Below, piece by piece: positions 30,948 through 42,057 of a DNA stretch of 64,000 bases. The stretch's first letter is position 1, and every line of letters starts with the position of its first letter. This DNA is from Microbispora catharanthi (GTDB lineage Bacteria > Actinomycetota > Actinomycetes > Streptosporangiales > Streptosporangiaceae). The notes beneath the pieces were generated by a model that saw only the letters and a list, made by a program, of their open reading frames with translations, ran no database searches and was not told the origin of the DNA. The position numbers and the translations under genes are program-made. The stretch is from the NCBI RefSeq assembly GCF_006334915.2, contig NZ_VDMA02000007.1:1-64000 (forward strand). Reading direction: 5' to 3'.

Positions 30948-32042
30948 TCAGGCGAAGTCAGGGGTGCCGGTGGGCAAGGTAAATCGGAACTCCGCGCCGC
31001 CGCCGGGCGCGCGCTGCACGCTGATGGTGCCGCCGTGGGCCTCGACGAGGCCCTTGACGATGAACAGCCCGAGGCCGGTCCCCCCGCGGCGGCGGCCGTT
31101 TCCCCGCCAGAACTGGCGGAAGACGCGGCCGACCAGCTCGGGCGCCACGCCCTCACCCTGGTCCCGCACCGACACCGCCACACCCCATTCGACCGGCTCC
31201 ACCACTATGGTCACCGTACCGCGTCCGTGGCGCACCGCGTTTTCCACCAGATTCGCGAGAATCTGGTCAATCTTGTCCTGGTCGAGCCACATCTCCGGCA
31301 GCTCGCCGAGGACCTCCAGCCGGAAGCGGTCCTCCGGCTCCCCCGCCGCCACCCGGCCCGCGATGATCTTACGGGCCCGGGCCGGCACGTCCACGATCTG
31401 GCGGTGGATCTCCACCCTGCCCGACTCGATGCGCGAGACGTCGAGCAGCTCGGTGATCAGCCGCGTCACCCGGTCGGCGTCGGCGTTGACCGTCTCCAGC
31501 ATGACGCGCTTCTGGGCGTCGGTGAAGCGCTCCCACTTGGCCAGCAGCGTCGCGGTGAACCCCTTGACGCTGGTCAGCGGCGAGCGCAGCTCATGGGCCA
31601 CGGTCGAGACCAGGTCGGCACGGCTGCGCTCGATCCGGGCGCGCGCCGAGGCGTCGCGCAGCGTGATCACGACGCGCTCCACGCGTCCGCCGCGCGGCGG
31701 CGTGCGGACGAAGCGCGCGGCGACGAGCATCTCCTGGCGGCCGGGCAGGTGCAGCGGCCGTTCCGGCTGGCGGCTGCGGATGGACAGCCCGCCCTGCGGG
31801 TCGAGCCACTTCCACCAGTCACGGCCGTCCTGGTCGCGCATCGGCAGCACGTCGCCGATGAGCCTGCCCACCGCCGCCTCGCGGGTCACCCCGGTCAGCC
31901 GCTCGGCGGCCCGGTTGACCATCAGGATCACGCCGTCGGCGTCGGTGGCGACGAGGCCGTCGGGAAGGTCGTCGACGTCGATGCGCACCCGCCCTCCGGC
32001 GTCCCCCTCAAGGGCGCCGCCGGGGGTGTCGTCACCTCGCAC
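30948..32042 (-). CDS. PAS-domain sensor histidine kinase
   Basis: A 364-residue soluble kinase with no transmembrane segment. The PAS domain (about 20-130) begins at DDLPDGLVATDADGVILMVNRAAERL. HisKA has the phospho-acceptor His150 in VSTVAHELRSPLTSVKGF. The HATPase domain has NLVENAVRHG and DQGEGV, ending GTGLGLFIVKGLVEAHGG. The start is GTG at 32042. There is no response regulator next to it, so it is an orphan kinase. It sits between the rRNA methyltransferase gene and pheS. The signal sensed by the PAS domain is unknown. Confidence 0.9.
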   Translation of the reverse strand: MRGDDTPGGALEGDAGGRVRIDVDDLPDGLVATDADGVILMVNRAAERLTGVTREAAVGRLIGDVLPMRDQDGRDWWKWLDPQGGLSIRSRQPERPLHLPGRQEMLVAARFVRTPPRGGRVERVVITLRDASARARIERSRADLVSTVAHELRSPLTSVKGFTATLLAKWERFTDAQKRVMLETVNADADRVTRLITELLDVSRIESGRVEIHRQIVDVPARARKIIAGRVAAGEPEDRFRLEVLGELPEMWLDQDKIDQILANLVENAVRHGRGTVTIVVEPVEWGVAVSVRDQGEGVAPELVGRVFRQFWRGNGRRRGGTGLGLFIVKGLVEAHGGTISVQRAPGGGAEFRFTLPTGTPDFA

Positions 32043-32138
32043 GAGACCGCCTCCTCGAGCTCCGGAACTGCGCGCGCCGCCGCGTCCTGCGCGACTCCTT
32101 CGCCGACAATAGCGGGTTTCCCGGGCTCGGCAGCAGCC

Positions 32139-32972
32139 TCAGAGCGCGGGGGTAGTGGGATCTTCCACGGAATGTAAGGTCTGCCGCTGAGCGCGCGCGG
32201 AGGCGTACAGGCAGACCGCGGCAGCGGTGGCGAGATTGAGGCTTTCCGCCCGCCCGTAGATCGGGACGCGCACCACCTCGTCGGCCAGCGCGAGGAGCTC
32301 GGGCGGCAGGCCCCACGCCTCGTTGCCGAACAGCCAGGCGGTGGGCACGTCCATGGCGACCTCGTCGAGCGTCCGGGTGCCCGCGCCGTCGGCCGCGAGC
32401 ACGCGCAGCCCCGCCTCCCGCGCGTGCCGTACGGCGTCCGCCACGGGAGTGCCGGTCACGACCGGCAGGTGGAACAGGCTGCCCGCGCTGGCCCGCACGC
32501 ACTTGCCGTTGTACGGGTCCACCGACGCGTCGGTGAACACCACAGAGTCGGCGCCCGCGGCGTCGGCCGTACGCAGGACCGTGCCCGCGTTGCCGGGATC
32601 GCGCACGTGGGCGAGGATCGCCACCAGCCGGGCCCCCCGCGGCACCGCCTCGGCCAGCGGGACGTGCACGAACCTGCACACGGCCAGCAGGCCCTGCGGG
32701 GTGACCGTCTGGGTCAGCTCCGACATGACCTCGCCGCTCGCGCGGTGCACCGGGACGCCCGCCGCGAGGGCGGCGGCCACGATGTCGGCGTGCCGCGTCT
32801 CCGCCTCGACCGTCGTGAACAGTTCGACCGTGACGTCCTTGAGCGCGAGGGCCTCGCGGACCGCCTGCGGCCCCTCCGCCAGGAACGCCCGGTCGCGGTC
32901 CCGGAAAGCCCGCTTGGTCAGCCTGCGGGCCGCCTTGACGCGCGGCGACTTGATGTTGGTGAGCTCCGCCAT
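32139..32972 (-). CDS. TrmH/SpoU family RNA 2'-O-methyltransferase
   Basis: A 277-residue SPOUT methyltransferase. An N-terminal substrate-binding domain (KAARRLTKRAFRDRDRAFLAEGPQAV) leads to the SpoU fold: motif 1 LAHVRDPGNAGTVLRTADAAGAD, motif 2 LFGNEAWGLP and motif 3 VRVPIYGRAESLNLATAAAVCLY, which form the S-adenosylmethionine knot. The typical target is the ribose of a tRNA or 23S rRNA nucleotide. ATG at 32972 was chosen because the following residues match the family. It sits downstream of rplT, as in many actinobacteria. Confidence 0.93.
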   Translation of the reverse strand: MAELTNIKSPRVKAARRLTKRAFRDRDRAFLAEGPQAVREALALKDVTVELFTTVEAETRHADIVAAALAAGVPVHRASGEVMSELTQTVTPQGLLAVCRFVHVPLAEAVPRGARLVAILAHVRDPGNAGTVLRTADAAGADSVVFTDASVDPYNGKCVRASAGSLFHLPVVTGTPVADAVRHAREAGLRVLAADGAGTRTLDEVAMDVPTAWLFGNEAWGLPPELLALADEVVRVPIYGRAESLNLATAAAVCLYASARAQRQTLHSVEDPTTPAL

Positions 32973-33000
32973 GCCCCGCTTGTTCCCCCTCGACGTGAAT

Positions 33001-33028
33001 GAGGGCCCGCCGCAGGCGGCGAGCCCTC
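33001..33028 (-). terminator. Hairpin after rplT
   Basis: GAGGGC and GCCCTC arms enclose a GCCGCC-type inner stem, directly downstream of rplT. There is no T-run, so its strength as a terminator is uncertain. Confidence 0.5.
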
Positions 33029-33043
33029 GTCTTTGCGCAGGTG

Positions 33044-33424
33044 TCAGGCGACCGGCGCGTTCACGTCGGACGGGAGCGCCTTCCTGGCGGACTCGACCAG
33101 CGTGGCGAAGGTCTGCGTGTCGTTCACCGCGAGGTCCGCGAGGATCTTGCGGTCCACCTCGATGCCGGCCAGGCGCAGGCCCTGGATGAACCGGTTGTAG
33201 GTGATGCCGTTCGCGCGGGCGGCGGCGTTGATCCGCTGGATCCACAGCCGGCGGAACGTGCCCTTCTTGTCCTTGCGGTCCCGGTACGCATAGGTCATCG
33301 AGTGGAGCATCTGCTCCTTGGCCTTGCGGTAGAGCCGCGACCGCTGCCCGCGGTAACCGCTCGCCCGCTCGAGGACGACCCGGCGCTTCTTCTTGGCGTT
33401 GAGCGCCCGCTTCACGCGTGCCAT
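33044..33424 (-). CDS. rplT: 50S ribosomal protein L20
   Basis: A large-subunit protein that binds 23S rRNA early in assembly. The 126 residues begin [15 protein letters not shown], with the conserved [18 protein letters not shown] and [22 protein letters not shown] blocks. It is the last gene of infC-rpmI-rplT. In other bacteria L20 can repress this operon; no such site could be identified here. Confidence 0.98.
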   Translation of the reverse strand: MARVKRALNAKKKRRVVLERASGYRGQRSRLYRKAKEQMLHSMTYAYRDRKDKKGTFRRLWIQRINAAARANGITYNRFIQGLRLAGIEVDRKILADLAVNDTQTFATLVESARKALPSDVNAPVA

Positions 33425-33446
33425 GTTGTTCTATCTCCCCGGGTCG

Positions 33447-33641
33447 TTACTTCGCGAGCAGCTTCTTGATCTTCTTGGTGTCGGCGTCGGACATGACGAC
33501 GACACCCTCGAGACGGCGCGTGCGAGTGGACGGCTTGTGCTCGAACAGGTGCTGCCGGTTGGCGCGGCGGCGGACAACCTTGCCGGATCCGGTGAGCCGG
33601 AACCGCTTCTTCGCACCGCTGTGCGTCTTCATCTTCGGCAT
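33447..33641 (-). CDS. rpmI: 50S ribosomal protein L35
   Basis: A 64-residue basic protein of the large subunit. [21 protein letters not shown] and the C-terminal KKIKKLL are the family signature. It lies 22 bases before rplT in the canonical operon order. Confidence 0.98.
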   Translation of the reverse strand: MPKMKTHSGAKKRFRLTGSGKVVRRRANRQHLFEHKPSTRTRRLEGVVVMSDADTKKIKKLLAK

Positions 33642-33782
33642 CTCAGCCGTCTCTCCTCTTTCGTCCGTGCCGACGGCCCAGGCCGGTAACCCGGGCCGGC
33701 GGCCTGCCTTACTCCGCGAGACCGCCCCGGTCTCGGTTTCCGTGTACGTCTTCGGCGCCCCGCCTGGTGGTTCAGGCGGGCG

Positions 33783-34391
33783 TCACTGCGGCTGCGCGGC
33801 CTGCTCCTCGGCGGGCTCCGCCTCCTGCTGGTCGGTGCCGCGGGCCTTTGCGGCGGCCTTCTCGGCCTTCGCCTCGGCCTTCTTCTTGTGCGGCCCGATC
33901 ACCATGATCATGTTGCGACCGTCCTGCTTCGGCTGCGACTCGACGAACCCCAGGTCGGTCACGTCCTCGGCGAGGCGCTGCAGGAGCCGGAAGCCCAGTT
34001 CCGGCCGGGACTGCTCGCGACCCCGGAACATGATCGTGACCTTGACCTTGTCTCCCGCCTTCAGGAAGCGCACGACGTGACCCTTCTTGGTCTCGTAGTC
34101 GTGCGGGTCGATCTTCGGCCGGAGCTTGATCTCCTTGATGATCGTGTGCGCCTGGTTGCGGCGGGCCTCGCGCGCCTTCATGGCCGACTCGTACTTGAAC
34201 TTGCCGTAGTCCATGAGCTTGCAGACGGGCGGGCGGGCCGTGGCCGCAACCTCCACCAGGTCGAGATCGCTCTCCTGCGCCAGCTTCAGTGCGTCGCCGA
34301 TGGAGACGATGCCGACCTGTTCGCCGTTCGGGCCGACGAGGCGCACCTCGGGCACGCGAATACGGTCGTTGATGCGGGGCTCGGTGCTGAT
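33783..34391 (-). CDS. infC: Translation initiation factor IF-3, apparent AUC start
   Basis: Keeps 30S subunits free and proofreads start-codon selection. The 202-residue protein has the N-terminal domain ([21 protein letters not shown]), the linker [10 protein letters not shown] and the C-terminal domain ([22 protein letters not shown]), plus a Lys/Ala/Glu-rich tail of about 30 residues seen in actinobacteria. The start is placed at ATC 34391 (residue sequence x-STEPRIND). GGAGG lies 4 bases upstream, and no ATG, GTG or TTG fits. A rare start fits known infC autoregulation, where IF-3 discriminates against AUU/AUC. The frame stays open upstream to an ATG at 34568 without a ribosome site. Confidence 0.93.
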   Translation of the reverse strand: MSTEPRINDRIRVPEVRLVGPNGEQVGIVSIGDALKLAQESDLDLVEVAATARPPVCKLMDYGKFKYESAMKAREARRNQAHTIIKEIKLRPKIDPHDYETKKGHVVRFLKAGDKVKVTIMFRGREQSRPELGFRLLQRLAEDVTDLGFVESQPKQDGRNMIMVIGPHKKKAEAKAEKAAAKARGTDQQEAEPAEEQAAQPQ

Positions 34392-34432
34392 GGGACCTCC
34401 AAAAGACTTCCGCTTGTCTCGACCGCGCGGAG

Positions 34433-34467
34433 CAAAAAACAAAACCCCGCACGTCACGCATGCGGGG
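34433..34467 (-). terminator. Intrinsic terminator (attenuator) in the infC leader
   Basis: The minus strand shows CCCCGCA / TGCGGGG with a 9-base loop followed by TTTTGTTTTTT, a textbook intrinsic terminator and the only one in the window with a strong T-run. It lies 42 bases before the infC start and after the probable transcription start, so it is an attenuator rather than an end-of-operon signal. Confidence 0.75.
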
Positions 34468-34588
34468 TCACTGAGCTCTCCTGCCGAAAACTCCGGTGTG
34501 ATCCTGGACCCGTCCGCCTTTCGGCGAAGCAGGTGGGAGGAGGACCTCCGCTTGCGCGTCCAGCTCATGCCGGACCGATCGAGTTCCT

Positions 34589-34594
34589 ACGTTA
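34589..34594 (-). promoter_or_regulatory. Possible -10 element for the infC operon
   Basis: TAACGT at 34594-34589 (minus strand) is followed after about 200 bases by infC. No good -35 is found at the expected distance, so this is tentative. Directly upstream begins the 12-bp tandem repeat. Confidence 0.3.
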
Positions 34595-34627
34595 CCACAA
34601 ACCCGAAGGCCCACCGACGTATTCCAA

Positions 34628-34759
34628 GGCCACCACGGGGGCCACCACGGGGGCCACCACGGGGGCCACCACGGGGGCCACCACGGGGGCCACCACGGGG
34701 GCCACCACGGGGGCCACCACGGGGGCCACCACGGGGGCCACCACGGGGGCCACCACGGG
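34628..34759. repeat. 12-bp tandem repeat, 11 perfect copies
   Basis: GGCCACCACGGG is repeated 11 times without a mismatch, followed by one degenerate copy (34760-34771). The array starts immediately downstream of aroE and immediately upstream of the infC promoter region. It is not part of either protein. On the minus strand it reads as CCCGTGGTGGCC. Perfect copies mean recent expansion, as in minisatellites. Confidence 0.95.
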
Positions 34760-34776
34760 GGCCGTCACGGTGCCGC

Positions 34777-35616
34777 TCAGGTGGCCGCGCGCCGGGCGAT
34801 CTCGGCCTCGCCGGCGGCGCGCATCGCCTCCACCGGCACGTCCGCGCGGCCGGTCATCAGCTCGGCCTGCCGCACCGCCTGGTGCAGCAGCATCGGGAAG
34901 CCGCCGATCACGGTGCGCCCCCGCGCGCGTACGGCCGCGGCCAGCGCCGTCGGCCAGGGCGCGTAGACCACGTCGAACAGGGCCGCCTTCTCCGGCAGGC
35001 TGGTCGCGACCCGCTCGGCCAGCGCGTCGGCCGCGCCGGACGGCAGCGTGGAGACGACCAGGTCGGCCGCGGGGTCGAAGTCGCCGAAGGAACGCACGGT
35101 CACCGTGGCGCCGAGGCGCTCGGCGACCCTCAGGGTCTCTCCCGCGCGGGCCGGGTCGCGCACGACCAGCGTGACCTCCGCGAGGCCCGTCTCCCGCAGG
35201 GCGGCGACGGCCGAGGCCGCGGTGGCGCCGCCGCCGAGGATCACCGCCGAGGCGGGCGCGGGGACGCCCGCCTCCGCGAGCGCCTGGACGATGCCGTACA
35301 CGTCGGTGTTCTCGCCGTGGCGCGCGCCGTCGCGGAACACCACCGTGTTGGCGCCGCCGACCGCCACGGCGAGCTCGGAGACGGTGTCGAGCAACGGCAG
35401 CACGGCGCGCTTGAGCGGCATCGTGAGCGACAGCCCCGCCCATTCCGGGCCGAGCCCGCCGACCAGGTCGGCCAGCCCGCCCTCGCCGCACTCGATCGCG
35501 TCGTAGCGCCAGTCCGCCAGGCCCATCGCCGCGTACGCCGCCCGGTGCAGCACCGGGGACAGCGAGTGCGCGATCGGGGAGCCCAGCACGGCGGCCCGGC
35601 GGCCGGTCACGGTCAT
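34777..35616 (-). CDS. aroE: Shikimate dehydrogenase
   Basis: NADPH-dependent reduction of 3-dehydroshikimate to shikimate in the aromatic amino-acid pathway. The 279-residue protein has GSPIAHSLSPVLHR at the substrate-binding N-terminus, catalytic Lys in LSLTMPLKRAV, Asp in GENTDVYG, and the dinucleotide loop ILGGGATAASA. VSTLPSG follows. It lies 3 bases... end-to-start after mltG with the ATG at 35616 overlapping the mltG stop. Its stop lies just before the tandem repeat array. The usual neighbour aroC is not present downstream. Confidence 0.95.
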   Translation of the reverse strand: MTVTGRRAAVLGSPIAHSLSPVLHRAAYAAMGLADWRYDAIECGEGGLADLVGGLGPEWAGLSLTMPLKRAVLPLLDTVSELAVAVGGANTVVFRDGARHGENTDVYGIVQALAEAGVPAPASAVILGGGATAASAVAALRETGLAEVTLVVRDPARAGETLRVAERLGATVTVRSFGDFDPAADLVVSTLPSGAADALAERVATSLPEKAALFDVVYAPWPTALAAAVRARGRTVIGGFPMLLHQAVRQAELMTGRADVPVEAMRAAGEAEIARRAAT

Positions 35617-36767
35617 TTGTTGTTCCTGTTGAACTCGTCGCGGAGCTTCCAGAACTCCGTCTCCTTGTCGGTGAACTTGGTGATGCCCCGCTTCGGGTCG
35701 ACCGTCACGAAGTACAGCCAGTTGCCGTCCGCCGGGTGCAGCGCGGCCTCGATCGCGTGGTCGCCGGGGTTGGCGATCGGGCCGGGCGGCAGGCCGAAGT
35801 ACTTGTAGGTGTTGTACCGCGAGGTGCTCTCCAGGTCGGCGTGCGAGGCCGCGATGCCGTACTTGTTCAGGCCGTACATGACCGTGCTGTCCATGCCCAG
35901 CTTCATCTGCGGGTTGGAGGTCAGCCGGTTGTAGACGACCCTGGCGACCTTCGGCATGTCCTCGGCGCTGCCGGACTCCGCCTGCACGATGCTGGCGATG
36001 ATGATGATCTGCCTGGCGCTGAAGCCGAGTTGCTTCGCCTGTGCCTCCAGGTCGACCCGATCCGCGGTCTGGTTGAACCGGTCGACCATCTTGGTGAGGA
36101 TCTGCTGCGGGGTGAGCTTGCTGCTGATCTCGTACGTGGCAGGGAACGCGAAGCCCTCCAGACGGCCCTTGGCGTACGAGGGAAGCCCGATGTCGGTGCG
36201 GGCGGCCTTCTTGAAGTCCTCGACCGGCTTGCCGGTGGCGGTCGACAGCTCCTCGTAGATCTTGCTGAGCCGCAGTCCCTCGCGGATCGTCAGCCGGTTG
36301 AGCACCCGGTTCTTGGGGTCGAGCAGGGCCAGGGCGGACTCGGCGGACATGCCCTTGCGCATCTCGTACTGACCCGGTTGGAGCGAGGAACTCTTGCCCG
36401 CTGCGCCGATGGCGTTGATGAACGCCCGGGCGCTGGCCACGACGCCCTGGTCCTCCAGCATCTGGGCGACGTCGGTGGCGCTCGCGCCCTCCTCGATCTC
36501 GACGACGACCTCCCCGCGCCCCTCCCCGGTGAAGTCCTTGGGGATCATCACGCCGCGCGCCCAGGTGAACCCGAAGTAGCCGAGGCCGCCGAGGACCCCG
36601 ACGATGATCACGACGGCGAACAGCGTGGCGACCCTGCCCTTGCGCCGCTGTTTCTTGCGGCGTCTGCGGCTGCGCCGCTGCTGGGTCCGGCTGCCAGGGG
36701 GCCGGCGCCGGGGAGAACCGTCGTCGTCCTCGGCGCCGAGCAGGAAGTCCATGTCCAGATCATTCAT
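35613..36767 (-). CDS. mltG: Endolytic murein transglycosylase MltG (long paralogue)
   Basis: Cuts nascent peptidoglycan glycan strands at the membrane. The 384-residue protein has a cytoplasmic N-terminus of about 45 residues rich in Arg and Lys, one transmembrane helix (about 47-70) and a LysM-like segment. Its YceG catalytic domain has the catalytic Glu in ASIVQAESGSAEDMPKVARVVYNRL and ends SRYNTYKYFGLPPGPIANPG. ATG at 36767 was chosen; the frame to 36911 lacks a ribosome site. It is followed by aroE with a 4-base overlap, as is common, and preceded by a second mltG paralogue. Confidence 0.93.
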   Translation of the reverse strand: MNDLDMDFLLGAEDDDGSPRRRPPGSRTQQRRSRRRRKKQRRKGRVATLFAVVIIVGVLGGLGYFGFTWARGVMIPKDFTGEGRGEVVVEIEEGASATDVAQMLEDQGVVASARAFINAIGAAGKSSSLQPGQYEMRKGMSAESALALLDPKNRVLNRLTIREGLRLSKIYEELSTATGKPVEDFKKAARTDIGLPSYAKGRLEGFAFPATYEISSKLTPQQILTKMVDRFNQTADRVDLEAQAKQLGFSARQIIIIASIVQAESGSAEDMPKVARVVYNRLTSNPQMKLGMDSTVMYGLNKYGIAASHADLESTSRYNTYKYFGLPPGPIANPGDHAIEAALHPADGNWLYFVTVDPKRGITKFTDKETEFWKLRDEFNRNNK

Positions 36768-36875
36768 AGTGCGCTGGCCAATCTCTCGGTACGAGAGGCC
36801 TCCCGTCAAGCGAGTGTGCCAAACCGAGGGGGTTCGGGACAGGGGGTTCCGCGGGGGGCGTTCCCGATATATGGA

Positions 36876-36898
36876 GCCCCGCCCGGGGGCGGCGGGGC
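36876..36898 (-). terminator. Possible hairpin between the two mltG genes
   Basis: GCCCCGCC and GGCGGGGC surround a 7-base loop in the 198-base gap. There is no T-run. A promoter-like TTGACG with AGAGAT at 17-base spacing lies just before the long mltG (36809-36781) but is weak. The long gene may therefore have its own transcription start. Confidence 0.35.
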
Positions 36899-36965
36899 CG
36901 TGCGGACGCACCGGGCGCGCTCCGGAACCCCGCGGGCGGCGCCGCGCGGATGCCCCGGGGAACGA

Positions 36966-38000
36966 TCAGTTCGTCCCGAGATACCTGTTCAGCTCCTCCC
37001 GATATTTCCTGAACTCAGCCTCTTTGTCAGTGAATTTGGTGATTTTACGCCGAGGATCTGTGGTCACGAACCAGTACCACGCGCCCTCGGCGGGGTGGAG
37101 GGCGGCCGCGAGCGCGCTCTCTCCCGGGTTGCCGATGGGGCCGGGCGGCAGCCCGGGGCGCGCGTAGGTGTTGTACGGCGAGTCGACCCGCGTGTCCTGG
37201 GTGCTGACCTTGAGGGTGTGGCGGTTGAGCGCGTAGTTGACCGTGCTGTCCATCTCCAGCTTCGCGCCGCGCGCGAGACGGTTGTACACCACTCTGGCGA
37301 TCTTGGGGTAGTCGGCCGGGACGCCGCCCTCGGCCTGCACGATGCTGGCGACCGTCACCGCCTGTTTGGGCGTGAGCCGCACGCGCGGAGCCAGCTCCTC
37401 CAGCTTCACCTTCGCGGCGGCGACGCGGAACCGGGCCGTCATCTTCCTGAGCAGATCGACGGCGGTCATCCCCGGCTCGATCTCGTACGTCGCGGGGAAC
37501 AGGAAGCCCTCGGCCGCCCCCTCGGCGTACACGGGCAGGCGCAGGCGCCGGGGCTCGGCGACGGCTTCGGCGAAGTCCTTCAGGGGGATGCCGGTCCGGT
37601 CCGCGAGCGTGCGCAGCACCTCGCTCGTGCGCAGCCCCTCGGGCACGGTGACCGTGCGCACGACCCTGCTCGCGGGCGAGAGCAGCAGATCGAGGGCGCT
37701 GGCGGCGCCCATGCGACGCCGCAGGGTGTAACGGCCCGGGTGCAGGCCGCTCTCCTTGGAGCGCGTGATCACCTGCTCGACGAACGACTGGGCGCTGGCC
37801 ACCACGCCGGCCTGCTCCAGCGTCTCGCCGATCTCGGCGGCGCTCGCCCCCGGCGTGATCTCGACCGTGACCGTGCCCGAGCCGCCGCCGGAGTAGTCGG
37901 GGGCCTTGTCGGACTGCCCGACCACCTGGTGCACGCCGTACGCCACCGCCACCGCGACCAGGGCGAGACCCCCGGCCACGGCGGCCGCGGTCCGCTTCAC
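36966..38000 (-). CDS. Endolytic murein transglycosylase MltG-like (short paralogue)
   Basis: A 344-residue second MltG homologue. It starts directly with a transmembrane helix (residues about 5-28) and lacks the basic cytoplasmic region of the other copy. The YceG domain is complete: FLFPATYEIEPGMTA, catalytic Glu in ASIVQAEGGVPADYPKIARVVYNRL, and SPYNTYARPGLPPGPIGNPG. The start GTG at 38000 overlaps the ruvX stop as GTGA. Two adjacent mltG genes are unusual; the catalytic Glu is kept in both, so both are probably active. Confidence 0.92.
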   Translation of the reverse strand: MKRTAAAVAGGLALVAVAVAYGVHQVVGQSDKAPDYSGGGSGTVTVEITPGASAAEIGETLEQAGVVASAQSFVEQVITRSKESGLHPGRYTLRRRMGAASALDLLLSPASRVVRTVTVPEGLRTSEVLRTLADRTGIPLKDFAEAVAEPRRLRLPVYAEGAAEGFLFPATYEIEPGMTAVDLLRKMTARFRVAAAKVKLEELAPRVRLTPKQAVTVASIVQAEGGVPADYPKIARVVYNRLARGAKLEMDSTVNYALNRHTLKVSTQDTRVDSPYNTYARPGLPPGPIGNPGESALAAALHPAEGAWYWFVTTDPRRKITKFTDKEAEFRKYREELNRYLGTN

Positions 38001-38500
38001 CGTGCGGTCCCGCCGCTCGCTTCCTCACCTGGCCCGGTGCCGGGCCGCGGTGGTTCGAGAGGTCTGCCGGGGGGATTGCCGGTGGCCCGCTCGCCGTCGA
38101 GCGCGGCCTGCAGCAGCACGACGGCCGCCGCCTGGTCGATCACGTCACGCTGGTTGCGGGCCTTCACGCCGCTGGAACGCAGGCCCTGCTGGGCGCTGAC
38201 CGTGGTGAGCCGTTCGTCCACCAGCCGGATCGGGACCGGAGCCACCCGGGCGGCCAGTCGCGCGGCGAACTCGCGCGCGGCCCCGGCGGCGTGGCTCTCC
38301 CTGCCCGACAGCGACGTGGGCAGCCCGACCACGATCTCGATCGCCTCGTGCTCGGTCGCGATCTCCGTGATCCTCGCCAGGTCGCCGCGGCCGCGCCGTA
38401 CGGTCTCCACCGGCGTGGCCAGCAGACCCGACGGGTCGCTGCGGGCCACGCCGATGCGGACGGAGCCGACGTCGACCCCGATCCTGACGCCGTGCCTCAT
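37997..38500 (-). CDS. ruvX: Holliday junction resolvase-like / pre-16S rRNA nuclease
   Basis: YqgF-family RNase H-fold nuclease of 167 residues, thought to mature the 5' end of 16S rRNA. It begins RIGVDVGSVRIGVARSD with the metal-binding Asp. VGLPTSLSG and VDERLTTVSA follow, and the second Asp lies in the ARNQRDVIDQAAAVVLLQ block. The C-terminal 30 residues are Pro/Gly-rich and probably disordered. ATG at 38500 fits the family. Gene order alaS-ruvX-mltG-aroE is standard. Confidence 0.93.
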   Translation of the reverse strand: MRHGVRIGVDVGSVRIGVARSDPSGLLATPVETVRRGRGDLARITEIATEHEAIEIVVGLPTSLSGRESHAAGAAREFAARLAARVAPVPIRLVDERLTTVSAQQGLRSSGVKARNQRDVIDQAAAVVLLQAALDGERATGNPPGRPLEPPRPGTGPGEEASGGTAR

Positions 38501-38507
38501 CGGCCGC

Positions 38508-41180
<2,673 letters not shown>

Positions 41181-41181
41181 T

Positions 41182-41451
41182 TCAGCGGCCGTCCTTTACG
41201 TCGTAGATTCTGTTCTTGCCGGTGGTGGTTCCATCAACCGTGTCGAGCCCGAGCTCGGCACGCAACTCGGTTTCCCTGCTCGCCGCCAGGTGACGCACCT
41301 CGCCGGCGAAGTCCCTGAGCTGGTCGGCGAGGGTCACCGCGCGGTCGGCGGTGCGCCTGGCCACGTGGTCGGGCCGCAACGACTGAAGCTTACGCATGGT
41401 CCAGACCGTGAGGAACGCGCCCAGGGACATGTAGAAGAGCCGCCGGATCAT
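41182..41451 (-). CDS. DUF6167-type small membrane protein
   Basis: An 89-residue protein with an N-terminal hydrophobic stretch (about 3-22, [15 protein letters not shown]) and a charged helical remainder with [21 protein letters not shown]. In actinobacteria such a gene regularly lies between a DUF948 gene and alaS. Its function is unknown. It overlaps the DUF948 gene as ATGA. Confidence 0.8.
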   Translation of the reverse strand: MIRRLFYMSLGAFLTVWTMRKLQSLRPDHVARRTADRAVTLADQLRDFAGEVRHLAASRETELRAELGLDTVDGTTTGKNRIYDVKDGR

Positions 41452-41930
41452 CCGCGTCCCCTCCCGATCGCCCGGCGCTCCACGGCGCGCTCGGCCGCGT
41501 GCCGCTCGCTGATCCTGTCTCCGGTTCGAGGGCCGGTGCGGGGGCCGCCGCGGGCGACCCGCCGGGCCGGGACCCTGCGGGCGGCGCGCCGGGCCAGCGC
41601 CAGGCGGAAGCCGTCCCTGAAGGCGGAGATCTTGAGCACCGGACCGGCGAACAGCGTGGACGCCACCCCGGTGATCTTGACCATGTTGCCGCTGACGTCA
41701 CGCATGTTGTCCGTGATCTCCTCGGCCGCCACCAGCCGCCGGTTGGCCTCGGAGACGGTCTGGCTCATGTCGTCGAGGAGCGGGGCGATGCGGTCGCTCA
41801 GCTCGGCCACCGACTTGCGGGTCTCGGTCAGCAGTCTGGCCAGCCTGACCAGCACGACGACCATGAAGCAGACCAGGATCACCCAGAAAATGGCGACCAC
41901 GAGGCCCGCCAGCTCTCCCGCGGTAAGCAT
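41448..41930 (-). CDS. DUF948 domain protein
   Basis: A 160-residue protein with one N-terminal transmembrane helix (residues about 5-28), followed by an amphipathic coiled region (LARLLTETRKSVAELSDRIAPLLDDM...) and a basic Arg/Pro-rich C-terminal tail. DUF948 proteins resemble methyl-accepting-type helical bundles; no function is known. It heads the alaS run in the standard order. Confidence 0.85.
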   Translation of the reverse strand: MLTAGELAGLVVAIFWVILVCFMVVVLVRLARLLTETRKSVAELSDRIAPLLDDMSQTVSEANRRLVAAEEITDNMRDVSGNMVKITGVASTLFAGPVLKISAFRDGFRLALARRAARRVPARRVARGGPRTGPRTGDRISERHAAERAVERRAIGRGRG

Positions 41931-42057
41931 GTGCCGATCTCCCTAGATCAACGGAGCTGGAATGGCAAGACCTTACCGCGAACGACCTGCCCGCCGTTCC
42001 GCACCACACACTTGGGCTGCTCCCCATCACACACACCGGAGCGCAGATCGGCGGTGC

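Noticed and set aside
34628-34759. Tandem array considered as CRISPR
   Set aside because: The units are 12 bp, contiguous and without spacers; there are no cas genes.
34777-35491. A longer minus-strand frame reading through the 12-bp array into a (VAPV)n tail
   Set aside because: It is out of frame with the clear aroE, whose stop precedes the array.
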